Source: Nonomuraea coxensis DSM 45129 (GTDB lineage Bacteria; Actinomycetota; Actinomycetes; Streptosporangiales; Streptosporangiaceae). From it: a stretch of DNA of 64,000 nt. The notes beneath the pieces are model-generated. The model searched no databases. It was not told the origin of the DNA and was given only the letters and a program-made list of their open reading frames with translations. The stretch spans positions 310,001 through 374,000 of the forward strand of contig NZ_CP068985.1 of the NCBI RefSeq assembly GCF_019397265.1, read 5' to 3'. The translations under genes and the position numbers were made by a program. This document shows, piece by piece, positions 41,365 through 49,997 of this stretch. The stretch's first letter is position 1. Each line of letters starts with the position of its first letter.

Positions 41365-41407
41365 GGCGACCCCCGCTCTCCCCCCCCGGCGGGGGTCGCC
41401 CCTTTTT
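41365..41407 (+). terminator. Strong intrinsic terminator
   Basis: GGCGACCCCCGC (41365-41376) and GCGGGGGTCGCC (41389-41400) form a perfect 12-bp stem, followed by CCTTTTT. A weaker hairpin (CCGGCTC/GAGCCGG) lies just upstream at about 41333-41356. The plus-strand orientation implies a transcript arriving from 40.9-41.3 kb, where no established gene is seen. Confidence 0.8.
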
Positions 41408-41562
41408 CCCGTCCCAGCCCCGCCTCCGGCCCGGCAGGTACGCCGTCCCGGCCCCCACGGCGTCCCCGTCCTTCACCGGACATCCACACGGACGCCACCT
41501 CTTTTACGAGCCGCCAACGCCGAGGGCTGAGGGGTCCACAGGCTCACTGACGCCGGGACACA

Positions 41563-41667
41563 TCATCCACAGCCCCCTGACGCCGGCGCATCTCATCCAT
41601 CTGTAGGTCCAGCGGCGCCGAGCCGCCTCATCCACAGGCTCGCCCGCTCCGAGCCGCCTCATCCACA
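41563..41667. repeat. Repeated TCATCCACA motifs upstream of the tad operon
   Basis: TCATCCACA occurs at 41563-41571, 41628-41636 and 41659-41667, and GGGTCCACA at 41532-41540. The last two TCATCCACA copies are within a 20-bp direct repeat (CCGAGCCGCCTCATCCACAG) spaced 31 bp apart. The motif differs by one base from the DnaA box TTATCCACA. Confidence 0.7.
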
Positions 41668-41748
41668 GAACCCCGTTCGGCCCTTCGCCGCACCCGCCCT
41701 CCGCCTCACCCTGGACCTCCCACCACCCACCACGAACGGGAGGCCCAC

Positions 41749-42798
41749 ATGCACCGCCCCTTGGTCATCACCGACGACCCCGCCCTGCTCGACGACCTGG
41801 TCCGCATAGCGGCGGCAGCCGGCGCCCAACTCGACGTGGCCCAGCTCCCCGCCCACGCCCGCCCGTACTGGAACCTCGCCCCACTCGTGGCCGTAGGCGC
41901 GGACCAGGCGGACGCCGTGGCCGCGACCGCGCCCCCGCCCCGCGACCAGGTCCTCCTCGTCACCCGCACCCCGGACGACCCCGACACCTGGCGAAGATGC
42001 GTCGCAGCAGGCGCCCAAGCCGTCGTCACCCTCCCCGGCGACGAACGCGACCTCGTCGACCGCTTCGCCGACGCCATGGAGCCCGAACCTCGCTCAGGCC
42101 CGGTGATCTGCGTACTGGGCGGCCGAGGCGGCGTGGGCGCGAGCGTCCTGTCGGCCTGCCTCGCCCTTCACGCCTCCGGCGCCGCCCAACTCCGTACCCT
42201 CCTCGTGGACGCTGACCCGCTGGGCGGCGGCATGGACGCGCTGCTGGGCCACGAGGAAGCGCCGGGAGCCCGGTGGGGGGACCTCGTCGCCCGAGAGGGC
42301 CGCATCAGCAGCAGCGCCCTCCAGAAGGCCCTGCCCGCGTTCGGGGACCTCGCGATCCTCTCCTTCCAGAGGGGGGAGGCGGCTCCGATCCCCGCGCAGG
42401 CCATGCGATCGGTCCTCGACGCGGGTCAGCGAGGCTTCGACCTGGTGGTCGTGGACCTGCCGCGTCACTTCGACCCGGCCGCCGTCGAAGCCCTCACCAG
42501 GGCGAAGACCACTCTGCTGGTGGCCGCGGCGGACGTACGCGGCGTCCTCTCCGCGATCCAGGTCCTAGGCGAAGCCGGCAAGCACACGACAGACCTCCGT
42601 ACGATCCTCCGCCCCGGCATCGTGGACGCCGACACTGCCGTCACCTCCCTCGGCATCCCCTGCGCGGGCACCCTCCCCGACCAGCCTCGCCTCACCGCCA
42701 CCCTCAACCGTGGCGAACTCCCCAAACTGGGCCCCCGCACCGCCCTCGGCGCTCTCTGCGCCTCCCTCCTCCAAGACCTCCTCCCCACCAGCCCCTGA
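41749..42798 (+). CDS. ssd: Septum-site-determining protein Ssd / TadZ-CpaE-like ATPase
   Basis: 349 residues. The N-terminal ~115 residues form a receiver-like domain (PLVITDDPALLDDLVRIAAAAGAQLDVA). The rest is a MinD/ParA-like ATPase with Walker-like GGRGGVGASVLSA, in which the usual signature Lys is missing, LLVDADPLGGGMDALLG, and VVVDLPRHFDP. This is the Ssd family (Rv3660c) that opens actinobacterial Tad pilus operons and also affects septation in mycobacteria. It probably positions the pilus machine. First gene of the operon; tadA follows 44 bp later. Confidence 0.9.
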   Translation: MHRPLVITDDPALLDDLVRIAAAAGAQLDVAQLPAHARPYWNLAPLVAVGADQADAVAATAPPPRDQVLLVTRTPDDPDTWRRCVAAGAQAVVTLPGDERDLVDRFADAMEPEPRSGPVICVLGGRGGVGASVLSACLALHASGAAQLRTLLVDADPLGGGMDALLGHEEAPGARWGDLVAREGRISSSALQKALPAFGDLAILSFQRGEAAPIPAQAMRSVLDAGQRGFDLVVVDLPRHFDPAAVEALTRAKTTLLVAAADVRGVLSAIQVLGEAGKHTTDLRTILRPGIVDADTAVTSLGIPCAGTLPDQPRLTATLNRGELPKLGPRTALGALCASLLQDLLPTSP

Positions 42799-42842
42799 CC
42801 AACCCCGAACCCGCTCCGCCATCCACCGAACAGGCAATCCAC

Positions 42843-44273
42843 ATGACACGGCCCCACACCCACCCAGACGCGCCCGCCCAGCCCATCAAAACCTCACGCA
42901 CACCCCCACCCGCCAGAACGCCCCCACCACCGGCCAGAACGCCCCCACCACCGGCCAGAACGCCCCCACCACTGGCCAGAACGCCGCCTCCTGAGCCTTC
43001 GCCGCCAACCAAACCCGGCGTAACCCCCACCTGGCCGCCCAAGTTCCCACCCGCAGCGCCTCCACCACCCATTTCCCCTGAACTCGTCGAGGCCGTGCGC
43101 GTCCGCCTGGCCCGCACCGGTGCCGAACCCAGTGCCGCCCAGGTCGCCGTAGCCCTGCGAGCCGAGAAGGCGGTCTACGGCGACGCCGAGATCCTCGCCG
43201 TCGCCCGCGCCCTCTGCGCGGACCTGATCGGCGCCGGCCCCTTGGAGCCGCTCCTCGCCCGCCCGGACGTCACAGACGTCCTGGTCAACGGCCCCGACGA
43301 GGTGTGGCTGGACGACGGCACCGGCCTCAGCCGCACCTCCATCCGCTTCACCGACGACGCCGCCGTACGCCGCCTCGCCCAGCGCCTCGCCGCCGCCGCG
43401 GGAAGACGCCTCGACGGCGCCTCCCCGTACGTGGACGCGAGACTGGCGGGCGGCGTACGCCTCCACGCCGTGCTCCCGCCCATAGCCCCTGAAGGCACCT
43501 GCCTGTCCCTGCGCCTGCCGCCACGCCGTACGTTCACCCTGCACGACCTCGTCACGGCTGGCACGATCACGCAGCCGGCCGTCGCGATGCTCACGGCGAT
43601 GGTCTCCGCCAGGCTGGCCTTCCTGGTGACCGGCGGCACGGGCACCGGCAAGACGACCCTGCTCTCAGGGCTGCTCTCCCTGGCCGACCCGGGCGAACGC
43701 CTCCTCCTCGTGGAGGACTCGGCCGAGCTTCGCCCCCTTCACCCCCACGTGGTCCGTCTCGAAACCCGTCCGCCGAACCTTGAGGGCGCCGGCGGCGTGG
43801 GTCTGCGCGACCTGGTGCGCCAGGCCCTGCGCATGCGTCCCGACCGCCTCGTGGTAGGCGAAGTCAGGGGCGCGGAGGTCGTGGACCTGCTCGCCGCCCT
43901 CAACACGGGCCACGAGGGCGGCTGCGGCACCCTTCATGCGAACACCGCGGGCGACGTACCACCTCGGCTGGAAGCTCTGGGCTGCGCCGCCGGACTGAGC
44001 CGGGAGGCCGTCCACAGTCAACTGGCTGCCGCCCTGGACGCCGTCATCCACCTGACCCGCGACCGCCACAACGGCCGAAGACGCATTGCCGAGATCTGTC
44101 TGCTCACCCGGACATCGACGGGCCTCGTCGAGTCCCTGCCGGCCGTGACCTTCGACCCGTCAGGCAACACCCACCTCGGCCCCGGCTACGAAGCCTTCTC
44201 CCACGCCGTACGCTCTCGCCCCTGCCCTCCTGCTCACCACCCACCGAGCACGCAGGGCCCCCCTCACCCTTGA
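42843..44273 (+). CDS. tadA: TadA/CpaF-type secretion ATPase
   Basis: 476 residues from ATG 42843. A Pro-rich N-terminus with four ARTPPP(P/L/E) repeats (about 24-51) precedes the N-domain and the RecA-like motor: Walker [15 protein letters not shown] (about 263-276), Walker B-like [10 protein letters not shown], His box [14 protein letters not shown], and the VEDSAELRP motif. It powers assembly of the Tad/Flp pilus from the cytoplasm as a hexamer. The tail (last ~35 residues) is Pro/His-rich. Confidence 0.93.
   Translation: MTRPHTHPDAPAQPIKTSRTPPPARTPPPPARTPPPPARTPPPLARTPPPEPSPPTKPGVTPTWPPKFPPAAPPPPISPELVEAVRVRLARTGAEPSAAQVAVALRAEKAVYGDAEILAVARALCADLIGAGPLEPLLARPDVTDVLVNGPDEVWLDDGTGLSRTSIRFTDDAAVRRLAQRLAAAAGRRLDGASPYVDARLAGGVRLHAVLPPIAPEGTCLSLRLPPRRTFTLHDLVTAGTITQPAVAMLTAMVSARLAFLVTGGTGTGKTTLLSGLLSLADPGERLLLVEDSAELRPLHPHVVRLETRPPNLEGAGGVGLRDLVRQALRMRPDRLVVGEVRGAEVVDLLAALNTGHEGGCGTLHANTAGDVPPRLEALGCAAGLSREAVHSQLAAALDAVIHLTRDRHNGRRRIAEICLLTRTSTGLVESLPAVTFDPSGNTHLGPGYEAFSHAVRSRPCPPAHHPPSTQGPPHP
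42912..42995 (+). repeat. Four 21-bp repeats encoding ARTPPP(P/L/E) in tadA
   Basis: GCCAGAACGCCCCCACCACCG is repeated exactly at 42912 and 42933, with one change at 42954 and more at 42975. Each 21-bp unit keeps the frame (seven codons), so copy-number variation would lengthen or shorten the N-terminal linker only. Confidence 0.95.
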
Positions 44274-44292
44274 CCTGCGAAGGAAGAAATCC

Positions 44293-45006
44293 GTGCCCAC
44301 CACCGTCTGGCTGGCTGCGTTGTCCACAGGCTTCGCCGTATGGCTGTGGACAACTCCCGGCACCGCCACAACACGCCTGGCCAAGCTCGCCGCGCCTCCC
44401 AAATCACCCCAACGCCGCCCTTTTCGGACTCTCCTCCTCGCTCCACCAAGCCCGAAACGCCGTACCGAAGCCTGGCGACTGGCTTCCATTGAGCTCTGCC
44501 AGGCCCTTTCCGCCGAACTATCCACAGGCCGTACCCCGGGCGAGGCCCTGACCAGGGCGATGTCAGCGGTCGCCGTCCCCGACCCCGACCTCCTACGCCC
44601 AGTCCTCGCCGCCGCCAGAGACGGCGGCGACGTACCGGCGGCCCTGGCGAACGCGGCCCCGGCCCAGGGCGGCGAGGGCCTGCGCCAATTGGCGGCCTGC
44701 TGGCAGGTGAGCATCACCGCGGGAGCCGGCCTGGCCGCCCTGTCCGACCGCGTCGCCGCCACGTTACGCACAGCCCAGCTCCACAGCCAGGACGTAGCCG
44801 CCCAACTCGCCGGCCCCCGCACCACAGCCAGAATGCTGGCCGTCCTCCCCCTACTGGGCCTCCTCATGGCCGCCACGCTGAACATGCATCCCCTGCATTT
44901 CCTGCTCGGCAGCCTCCCCGGCCTCGCCTGCCTGGCGACAGGCATCACCCTGAACGCCTGCGGCCTGTGGTGGACCCACCGCATGTCCACCCAAGCCGAA
45001 CGCTGA
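44293..45006 (+). CDS. tadB: TadB-like type II secretion F-domain protein
   Basis: 237 residues, GTG start with GAAGGAAG upstream. An N-terminal membrane helix, then the GspF/TadB fold: EAWRLASIELCQALSAELSTGRTPGEALTRAMSAV, ...GLRQLAACWQVSITAGAGLAALSDRVAATLR, and two C-terminal membrane helices (about 175-195 and 205-228). Inner-membrane platform protein of the pilus, partner of TadC and TadA. A perfect inverted pair of TTGTCCACA boxes lies inside its first codons. Confidence 0.88.
   Translation: MPTTVWLAALSTGFAVWLWTTPGTATTRLAKLAAPPKSPQRRPFRTLLLAPPSPKRRTEAWRLASIELCQALSAELSTGRTPGEALTRAMSAVAVPDPDLLRPVLAAARDGGDVPAALANAAPAQGGEGLRQLAACWQVSITAGAGLAALSDRVAATLRTAQLHSQDVAAQLAGPRTTARMLAVLPLLGLLMAATLNMHPLHFLLGSLPGLACLATGITLNACGLWWTHRMSTQAER
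44320..44353. promoter_or_regulatory. Inverted pair of perfect DnaA-box-like sequences inside tadB
   Basis: TTGTCCACAG (44320-44329) and CTGTGGACAA (44344-44353) are exact inverted copies with a 14-bp spacer, within tadB codons for the first membrane helix. TTGTCCACA is the preferred actinomycete DnaA box. Function is inferred only from sequence. Confidence 0.5.
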
Positions 45007-45093
45007 CCCCGCCCACCCCACACCCCCAGCACACGGCCGCCCACCCCTCCCGAAACCCCACCCGCCGCAGCCGTCAGGCGCCAGCACGTGAAC

Positions 45094-45336
45094 CGAGCGC
45101 GCCTCATAAACCCGACCGCGCCTCCATGGGCCGGGCGCGCCTCCTCGGGCCGAGCGTGCCTCCTCGGGCCGAATGTGCCTCCTTGGGCCGAGCGTGGAAC
45201 CTCGGGCCGAATGTGCCTCCACGGGGTGAGCGCGTCTCTAGGTTCGAGCGCGGCTCTGGGCCGATCGGGCCTCTGCGGACCGGTCGCGTCTTCGCGGACT
45301 GATCACCCCTTCGCGGGCTGATCGCGCCTTCGTCAA
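45094..45336. repeat. Degenerate 19-bp tandem array, about 13 units
   Basis: Units such as CGAGCGTGCCTCCTCGGGC (45151) and CGAATGTGCCTCCTTGGGC (45170) follow each other every 19 bp (17-19 bp for units 8-10). Similarity fades towards the 3' end. The array fills most of the 450-bp gap between tadB and tadC. The rest of the gap shows no gene. Confidence 0.85.
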
Positions 45337-45456
45337 CGGCCACGCCACCAGAACCGCCTCGGCCCTCGCGAGCCGATCGCGCAACTTGGCCTCCGCACCA
45401 TCATCACCTGCACCAAAGCAATCCCGCGTACCACCTAGACCGACGGGACCACCCCA

Positions 45457-46338
45457 TTGCTCCCCCTGTTCTCCGCGCTGTGCGCCGCCATGGCCATCTG
45501 GGTCTGGCTCCCCTCCCACACGCCGAAGGAACGCCTGGCCCGCCTGAAGGCACGCCTCACCCCACACGACGAGCGACGCCTCAACCTGCTGTCACCCGGC
45601 CCTCACCACCGAAAGCGCACGAACCCCCAATCCCTGGCCCACTCAGCCGCGCTCGTTTCCCGGGCTCCCGCACACCTCGCCGACAACGAGCCGCCCGCGA
45701 CGTGGCTCGATCACCCGGGCGAAGGGCCCCACCGAGGCGTCACCCGAAAGACCGTCCTCACCGCCACCTCGGCAGGGCTCGCGGTCACCGTCTTGATCGG
45801 CGGCACTACCGGCGTGGTCTCAGGCATTGCTATCACTCTCGTTACCGGCATCTACCTGCACAAAAGACAACCCGCGCAGTCACAACAGGACCAGCAGCAG
45901 CTCCAGACCGACCTCCCCTTCGCGGCCGACCTGATGACCGCCTGCCTCCTCGCGGGCTGCCCGGTCAGCTCCGCCACCGAGATCGCCGCCGACGCGATAG
46001 GCGGACCTCTCGGTCGGCGCCTCACCTGGGTGAGCAGTCAACTCCGCCTCGGCGCGGACCCAGAACCCACCTGGGCCCTCCTCGCGAAGGACCCCGCACT
46101 GGGCCAGCTGTCCCGAACCATGATCAGAGCCACCCAGAGCGGCACTCCCGTGGCCGATGCCCTAGCCCGCCTGGCAGACGACGCCCGCGCCACATCCAGA
46201 GCCGCCGCCGCGGCGGCAGCGAGACGTGTCGGGGTCAAGGCAGTGGCCCCCCTGGGCCTGTGCTTCCTCCCGGCGTTCGTCCTCCTGGGCATCATCCCGG
46301 TGGTGGCCGGCCTCGCTTCCACCCTCGTCCTCCCATAG
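45457..46338 (+). CDS. tadC: TadC-like type II secretion F-domain protein
   Basis: 293 residues, TTG start at 45457. An N-terminal membrane helix, a variable linker, two helices at about 101-130, the GspF domain (LPFAADLMTACLLAGCPVSSATEIAADAIGGPLGRRLTWVSSQLRLGADPEPTWALLAKDP...MIRATQSGTPVADALARLADDARATSR) and a C-terminal membrane segment (APLGLCFLPAFVLLGIIPVVAGLAS). Second platform protein of the pilus. The TTG start is the only one near the membrane helix and its ribosome binding site is weak. Confidence 0.87.
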   Translation: MLPLFSALCAAMAIWVWLPSHTPKERLARLKARLTPHDERRLNLLSPGPHHRKRTNPQSLAHSAALVSRAPAHLADNEPPATWLDHPGEGPHRGVTRKTVLTATSAGLAVTVLIGGTTGVVSGIAITLVTGIYLHKRQPAQSQQDQQQLQTDLPFAADLMTACLLAGCPVSSATEIAADAIGGPLGRRLTWVSSQLRLGADPEPTWALLAKDPALGQLSRTMIRATQSGTPVADALARLADDARATSRAAAAAAARRVGVKAVAPLGLCFLPAFVLLGIIPVVAGLASTLVLP

Positions 46339-46725
46339 CCGCAACCTCCGCCAGCAGCGCAACCTTCGGCAAGGGGGCAGCAACGGGGCAACCCCCGACA
46401 ACGGGGCAACCTCTGGCGGCGGCGCATCCTCTGGCAACTGCGGTGGCGATGCCGGGCGCGCCTTGGGCCGGCGCCAAGCCACAACACGTCTCGCAGCACG
46501 CCATCACCGCCACAAGGGGCAGCGGCACCAGCTCAGGTTTCAGCAAACAAGCCCATGGTCTGGTCCTCCCCCGGATGCCCCGGCACGGCACCTCCCCTGA
46601 TCGCGGACCCATGCCTCGGCGCACGGTTATCCACAGAACGCCGCTCGGCAGCTCTCGCCAACCCGATCTCGACGAACCTGGAACCCGCCGGCCAGAACCG
46701 GCTCCACCGAGCAATTGGAGGCACG
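46339..46725. other. Repeat-containing gap between tadC and the pilin-like gene
   Basis: 387 bp. AACGGGGCAACC occurs twice (46382-46393 and 46400-46411) beside related CCTCTGGC duplications. A perfect DnaA-box-like TTATCCACA lies at 46627-46635. No gene with a ribosome binding site is seen on either strand. Confidence 0.5.
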
Positions 46726-47244
46726 ATGCACAAGTCCACCCCCGCACCGGACGCCACGACGTCCACCCCCGAAGCCGCCCCTACTCCCTCGTCGCCCACC
46801 CCCGCCCTGAAGCGAAACCGCGACAGCACCCCTGAGCCTCCGACCAACCGTTCCATCCGGCGGACGAACCACCACCTCGCCGCCAACGACGACGCGACGA
46901 CCACAGCCCCGGCACCCCCTGTTGACGAAGCCCTCACGCCGCGACATGCAGCACCCCAAACGGACGATCCCCAGGTGCCCTCGACCGCGGCCGAACTCCC
47001 TGGCGCCGACCGCCACAGGACAAGCGCGAGCAACCCGAGACACCGGAACCGTCACCCTCGGCACAACCAATGGCTGCACTACGCGGCCACAAACCGCGAG
47101 CGGGGCATGTCGACCGCCGAGTACGCCGTAGGGACCATTGCGGCCTGCGCGTTCGCGGCGCTCCTCATGAAGATCGTCAGCGGCACCGAGGTCGCGGAGC
47201 TGCTTACCGGCATCATCAGCCGAGCACTCAACACGGACGCATGA
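46726..47244 (+). CDS. DUF4244 pilin-like protein with long N-terminal extension
   Basis: 172 residues from ATG 46726 (TTGGAGG upstream). The C-terminal part has RERGMSTAEYAVGTIAACAFAALLMKIV, with Gly127-Met128, Glu132 at +5 and one membrane helix: a prepilin-type cleavage motif as in Flp pilins and DUF4244 (Rv3656c type). The first ~115 residues are Thr/Pro/Arg-rich and unstructured, much longer than the usual short leader. It is likely the major pilus subunit. An internal start at Met128 would give only 45 residues without the processing site, so it is less likely. Confidence 0.8.
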   Translation: MHKSTPAPDATTSTPEAAPTPSSPTPALKRNRDSTPEPPTNRSIRRTNHHLAANDDATTTAPAPPVDEALTPRHAAPQTDDPQVPSTAAELPGADRHRTSASNPRHRNRHPRHNQWLHYAATNRERGMSTAEYAVGTIAACAFAALLMKIVSGTEVAELLTGIISRALNTDA

Positions 47245-47615
47245 CCTTCCGCCCGTGCCGGCTTCCCCGAGGCGCATCGGCAGAGCGAGGCTCCGTGACC
47301 GCTGAGACCGCCGCTGTTCTTCCGGCGCTGATGATTGTCCTGGCAGCCGGCCTTTGGGCCATCCAGTCCGTCGCCGTCCAGCTCGAGTGTGTGGACGCGG
47401 CGCGCTCCGCAGCCCGAGCCGCCGCGAGAGGCGAGCCCGTGGACGAAGTCCGCGCGGTCGCTCGCCAGGCCACGAGTGCGAATGCGCAAGTAGACATCAC
47501 CCGCGACTCCGAGACGACGAAAGTTCAGATCGCCGTTCAAGTGCGACCAGCATGGGGTTCGGCGTTCCCGCCGGTGCGCGTATCCGCTTCCGCCGTCGCC
47601 GACACAGAGCCGTAG
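47241..47615 (+). CDS. TadE-like minor pilin/assembly protein
   Basis: 124 residues, ATG overlapping the stop of the previous gene by 4 bp. The sequence ERGSVTAETAAVLPALMIVLAAGLWAIQSVAVQLECVDAARSAARAAARGE is the TadE signature: Gly-Ser-Val-x-x-E and a hydrophobic helix, then conserved Asp-Ala-Ala-Arg. The rest is a periplasmic beta-rich domain. It is expected to be processed and to act in pilus assembly. Confidence 0.88.
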   Translation: MTFRPCRLPRGASAERGSVTAETAAVLPALMIVLAAGLWAIQSVAVQLECVDAARSAARAAARGEPVDEVRAVARQATSANAQVDITRDSETTKVQIAVQVRPAWGSAFPPVRVSASAVADTEP

Positions 47616-47661
47616 CCGCGAATCATCACATCTGCCGCAGCAGTGCCGCACCGTCGCGACC

Positions 47662-48282
47662 ATGGGGCCAACGTCATCGCTCCGCCCGGTGATGAAGTAC
47701 GTCGCCCCGGCCCCATGGTTCACGTCCCGGCTCAAGTCAGCAGAGCCGGGGGAGGGCGTCATCACCTCCCACGAAGAAGAACGTTCCGTACGAACTGCGG
47801 GTGAAGGGAAACCGGTGCGAGGAAGGGTTCGAGTACCGACACCTGGCAGGCGACGTCCGTCGCAGTCCTGTCAGCGAAGACGCGCGCAGTTCGCCGCGCA
47901 TCGACGGCCGTGGACTGGCGCGCGAGGGGATTGTGCCGATGCCGGAGAACGCGGTTCCGCCACCCTGTGGGGTGTGGCCCTGATGGGGCTCTTGATGGCC
48001 GTAGCCATGGCTTTCGCCATGGTGGGCACCGCGCGGGTGGCCCGCCACCGCGTGAACGACGCCGCTGACCTCAGCGCTCTGGCGGCCGCCCGGCTCGCGC
48101 TGCTCGATCCGCTGGCCGCGTGTGCCCGAGCCGGCGCCCTGGCAACCGACAACGGCGTCGAGATGACCCGGTGCGAGATCAACGACGAGGTGGCCGATGT
48201 CTGGACGACGCTGTCGATCTCGCTGCCGATCGTAGGCACCCGGACCGTCACGGGGCGAGCCAGAGCAGGCCCGGCCACGTGA
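47662..48282 (+). CDS. Rv3654c-like TadE-related protein
   Basis: 206 residues with ATG 47662; the true start is uncertain because ~97 residues without homology precede the conserved part and no clear ribosome binding site exists. The conserved section is DAGERGSATLWGVALMGLLMAVAMAFAMVGTARVARHRVNDAADLSALAAARLAL, the Rv3654c/TadE-like family that ends actinobacterial pilus operons. It has a membrane helix and Asp-Leu-Ser-Ala-Leu-Ala-Ala-Ala-Arg. Likely an accessory assembly protein. Confidence 0.75.
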   Translation: MGPTSSLRPVMKYVAPAPWFTSRLKSAEPGEGVITSHEEERSVRTAGEGKPVRGRVRVPTPGRRRPSQSCQRRRAQFAAHRRPWTGARGDCADAGERGSATLWGVALMGLLMAVAMAFAMVGTARVARHRVNDAADLSALAAARLALLDPLAACARAGALATDNGVEMTRCEINDEVADVWTTLSISLPIVGTRTVTGRARAGPAT

Positions 48283-48638
48283 CCGGATCATGATGGGGCG
48301 AAAGACCGCAGGCCGGTTATACAGGCGGGTTGCGGCGACACCACCGCTCCCGGGCGGGCTGGTGGCCGCCGGGAGAGACGAGAGCCCAGCGCGGTTGTCG
48401 ATGAGGACGTCGGGCCGATCCCAGCGATCAAGAACGAGGAGGGAGGGCGCGCCCGAGCGGCAGTTGGCGGCGGGCGGCCTGGGAGCACACGAACGCCGGG
48501 CCGCTCGGCTGAGGGCCGCTGTGCCAGGGCGGCGACGGAGCGGCCCCGGACAAGGAGGCGGGGCTGCGGCGGCCTCGCTCGGGGCCCTTGCCGCCGTACG
48601 AGACCGAGGTGCAGAGGTTGGCGTGCGAGAGATGGAGA
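48283..48638. other. Gap after the pilus operon
   Basis: About 355 bp with only overlapping, unsupported frames on both strands. No ribosome binding site with a credible start, no hairpin with a T-tract. Probably non-coding. Confidence 0.45.
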
Positions 48639-49194
48639 TCAGCTGCGGAAGCTGGACAAAGGAGCCGTGCAGAGAGTCTGCTCGGCGTCGAACTCCTGGA
48701 AGGTGCTGATGGGGTGGAAGCCAAGGCGGGCGGCGAGTTTCAGAGAACGCTGGTTCGCGGTCTGGGTCACGACCACGACCGGCTGGTCGGGAAGTTCGTC
48801 GGCCGCGGCGCGCAACGCGGCCGTTGCGGCCTCGTACGCGAATCCCGCGCCCCACGCATTGCGTCGCAGTACATAGCCCAGTTCCAGCTCTCCGCCGTCC
48901 TCGGCGACATGTCCGGGACGATCGGCCTACCGGCGGGCGAGCATCAATGTTCCGATGAGTAGGTTCGTCGTGCTGTCGGCGATGACGAAATTGCCTGGCC
49001 TGGGAGTCGGGTTCGCGATGCTTGCATCGAAATGCTGCTCGACCTCGCCTCGCGGGCGAGGTCCACCGAGGTGTTCTTGAACCTCAGGGTCGGTCATGAG
49101 CTCGAGAATCCCTCACGGTCGGTGGGTGCAGTTTACGAAGCAGGAGTCGTTCGGAAGTGACTTCCGTGGCGGACAGCGTGGGCAATTGGCTCAT
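48639..49194 (-). pseudogene. GNAT acetyltransferase pseudogene
   Basis: From ATG 49194 the frame reads TSERLLLRKL, the usual GNAT start, then runs into a stop. A frameshift near 49100-49112 restores LMTDPEVQEHLGG..., which continues to GTLMLARR and an in-frame TAG at 48929-48927. It then continues ELGYVLRRNAWGAGFAYEAATAALR...VVVVTQTANQRSLKLAARLGFHPI to TGA at 48641-48639. The A and B motifs of the RimJ/RimL-type GNAT fold are all present but split by one frameshift and one nonsense codon. A sequencing error would have to occur twice. Confidence 0.8.
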
Positions 49195-49997
49195 GGGCCC
49201 ATGATCATAGAACGCGCAGAACTTTCGGTGCTGGGGCGACTGCACTCGCCCGCGCCCGCGCCTGCGCCTGCTCCTGCGCCTGTGGGGCTGGGTGCGCCCG
49301 ACTCTGGCCCTTGGGACGTTGCCGCCTGTTCGCTGGGGCATCAGCGCGGATCAGCCGGTCGGGCATGGCGCTTTCGGCGATTCGGGGGTGCGGTAATGAC
49401 GGTCAAGAGATTAGCTTCCCGCATGCTGGCGGGGCTATTGGCCGAGATCTCGGTTATGGGCCGTGGAAAGCGTAATTGCAGAAATGGAAGCGGGGATGGG
49501 TGGTCGAGTTTTGCTGATGAATATCTTGTCGTGAATTTCAGTGCGGTGTCTATCGGTCAGTGCGCTGGAGAAGCGCTACGAGGTCCGCGTGTGAGCGGAG
49601 TGTCGGGGATATGGGGCGTGCCCGTAAATGCGGTTTGGGTGCTGCTTGATGTGTGGAGTCGGCAGTGGGTGCCGTGTCTTGTAAGGAGGGTTTGCTGGTA
49701 GTGGCAGAGGTGGTGGAGAAGGGTGGCTTTTGGGGTTTGTGAGGCTAGGTCGCAATCGAGTCACGACTTCTTGGACTTGGTGTCCAAGAGTCTGCTTGCT
49801 CACGTAACGTTCCGCTTACCCTCGGTCCAGGCAGTTCGTGATGAAGGGTCTGGGAGAGCCGGAACGGAGTCGTCAGGGTGCGGGGCCGGGGGCGGTCGGT
49901 GACCGTATCGCCGGGCGAACTGCACTTCCGGTCGTCGCTTGACTCGCTCCTCGCGAGTGGGCCGGGTGGCGCGAGTCTCTCGATGGAGGGAAGCGTC
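49195..49997. other. Gene-poor, relatively AT-rich region
   Basis: About 800 bp. 49250-49285 holds CGCCTG/CGCCCG hexanucleotide repeats; 49400-49560 is AT-richer than the genome. CTTGGAC-TTGGT-GTCCAAG (49770-49788) is a 7-bp inverted repeat about 210 bp before the surface-protein start and may be an operator. No gene recognised. Confidence 0.5.

Larger units (their letters stand above)
40857..41748. other. Gene-poor region before the pilus operon
   Basis: About 890 bp. 41130-41325 is notably AT-richer than the rest and can encode a 102-residue frame (41017-41325, ATG start, no good ribosome binding site) ending right before two hairpins. No family is recognised, so it may be an unannotated small gene or a non-coding RNA. 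41520-41670 has TCATCCACA motifs. The tad operon promoter must lie in 41408-41748. Confidence 0.5.

Noticed and set aside
45094..45336. Possible CRISPR array
   Set aside because: 19-bp units abut without unique spacers and no cas genes are nearby.
49096..49701. 201-residue plus-strand frame over the GNAT pseudogene and AT-rich gap
   Set aside because: Contains Pro-Ala dipeptide repeats from the hexanucleotide repeat, overlaps the pseudogene antisense and lacks a ribosome binding site.
49701..49742. 13-codon frame after AAGGAGG
   Set aside because: Spacing from the ribosome binding site is too long and the peptide has no feature; chance is likely.
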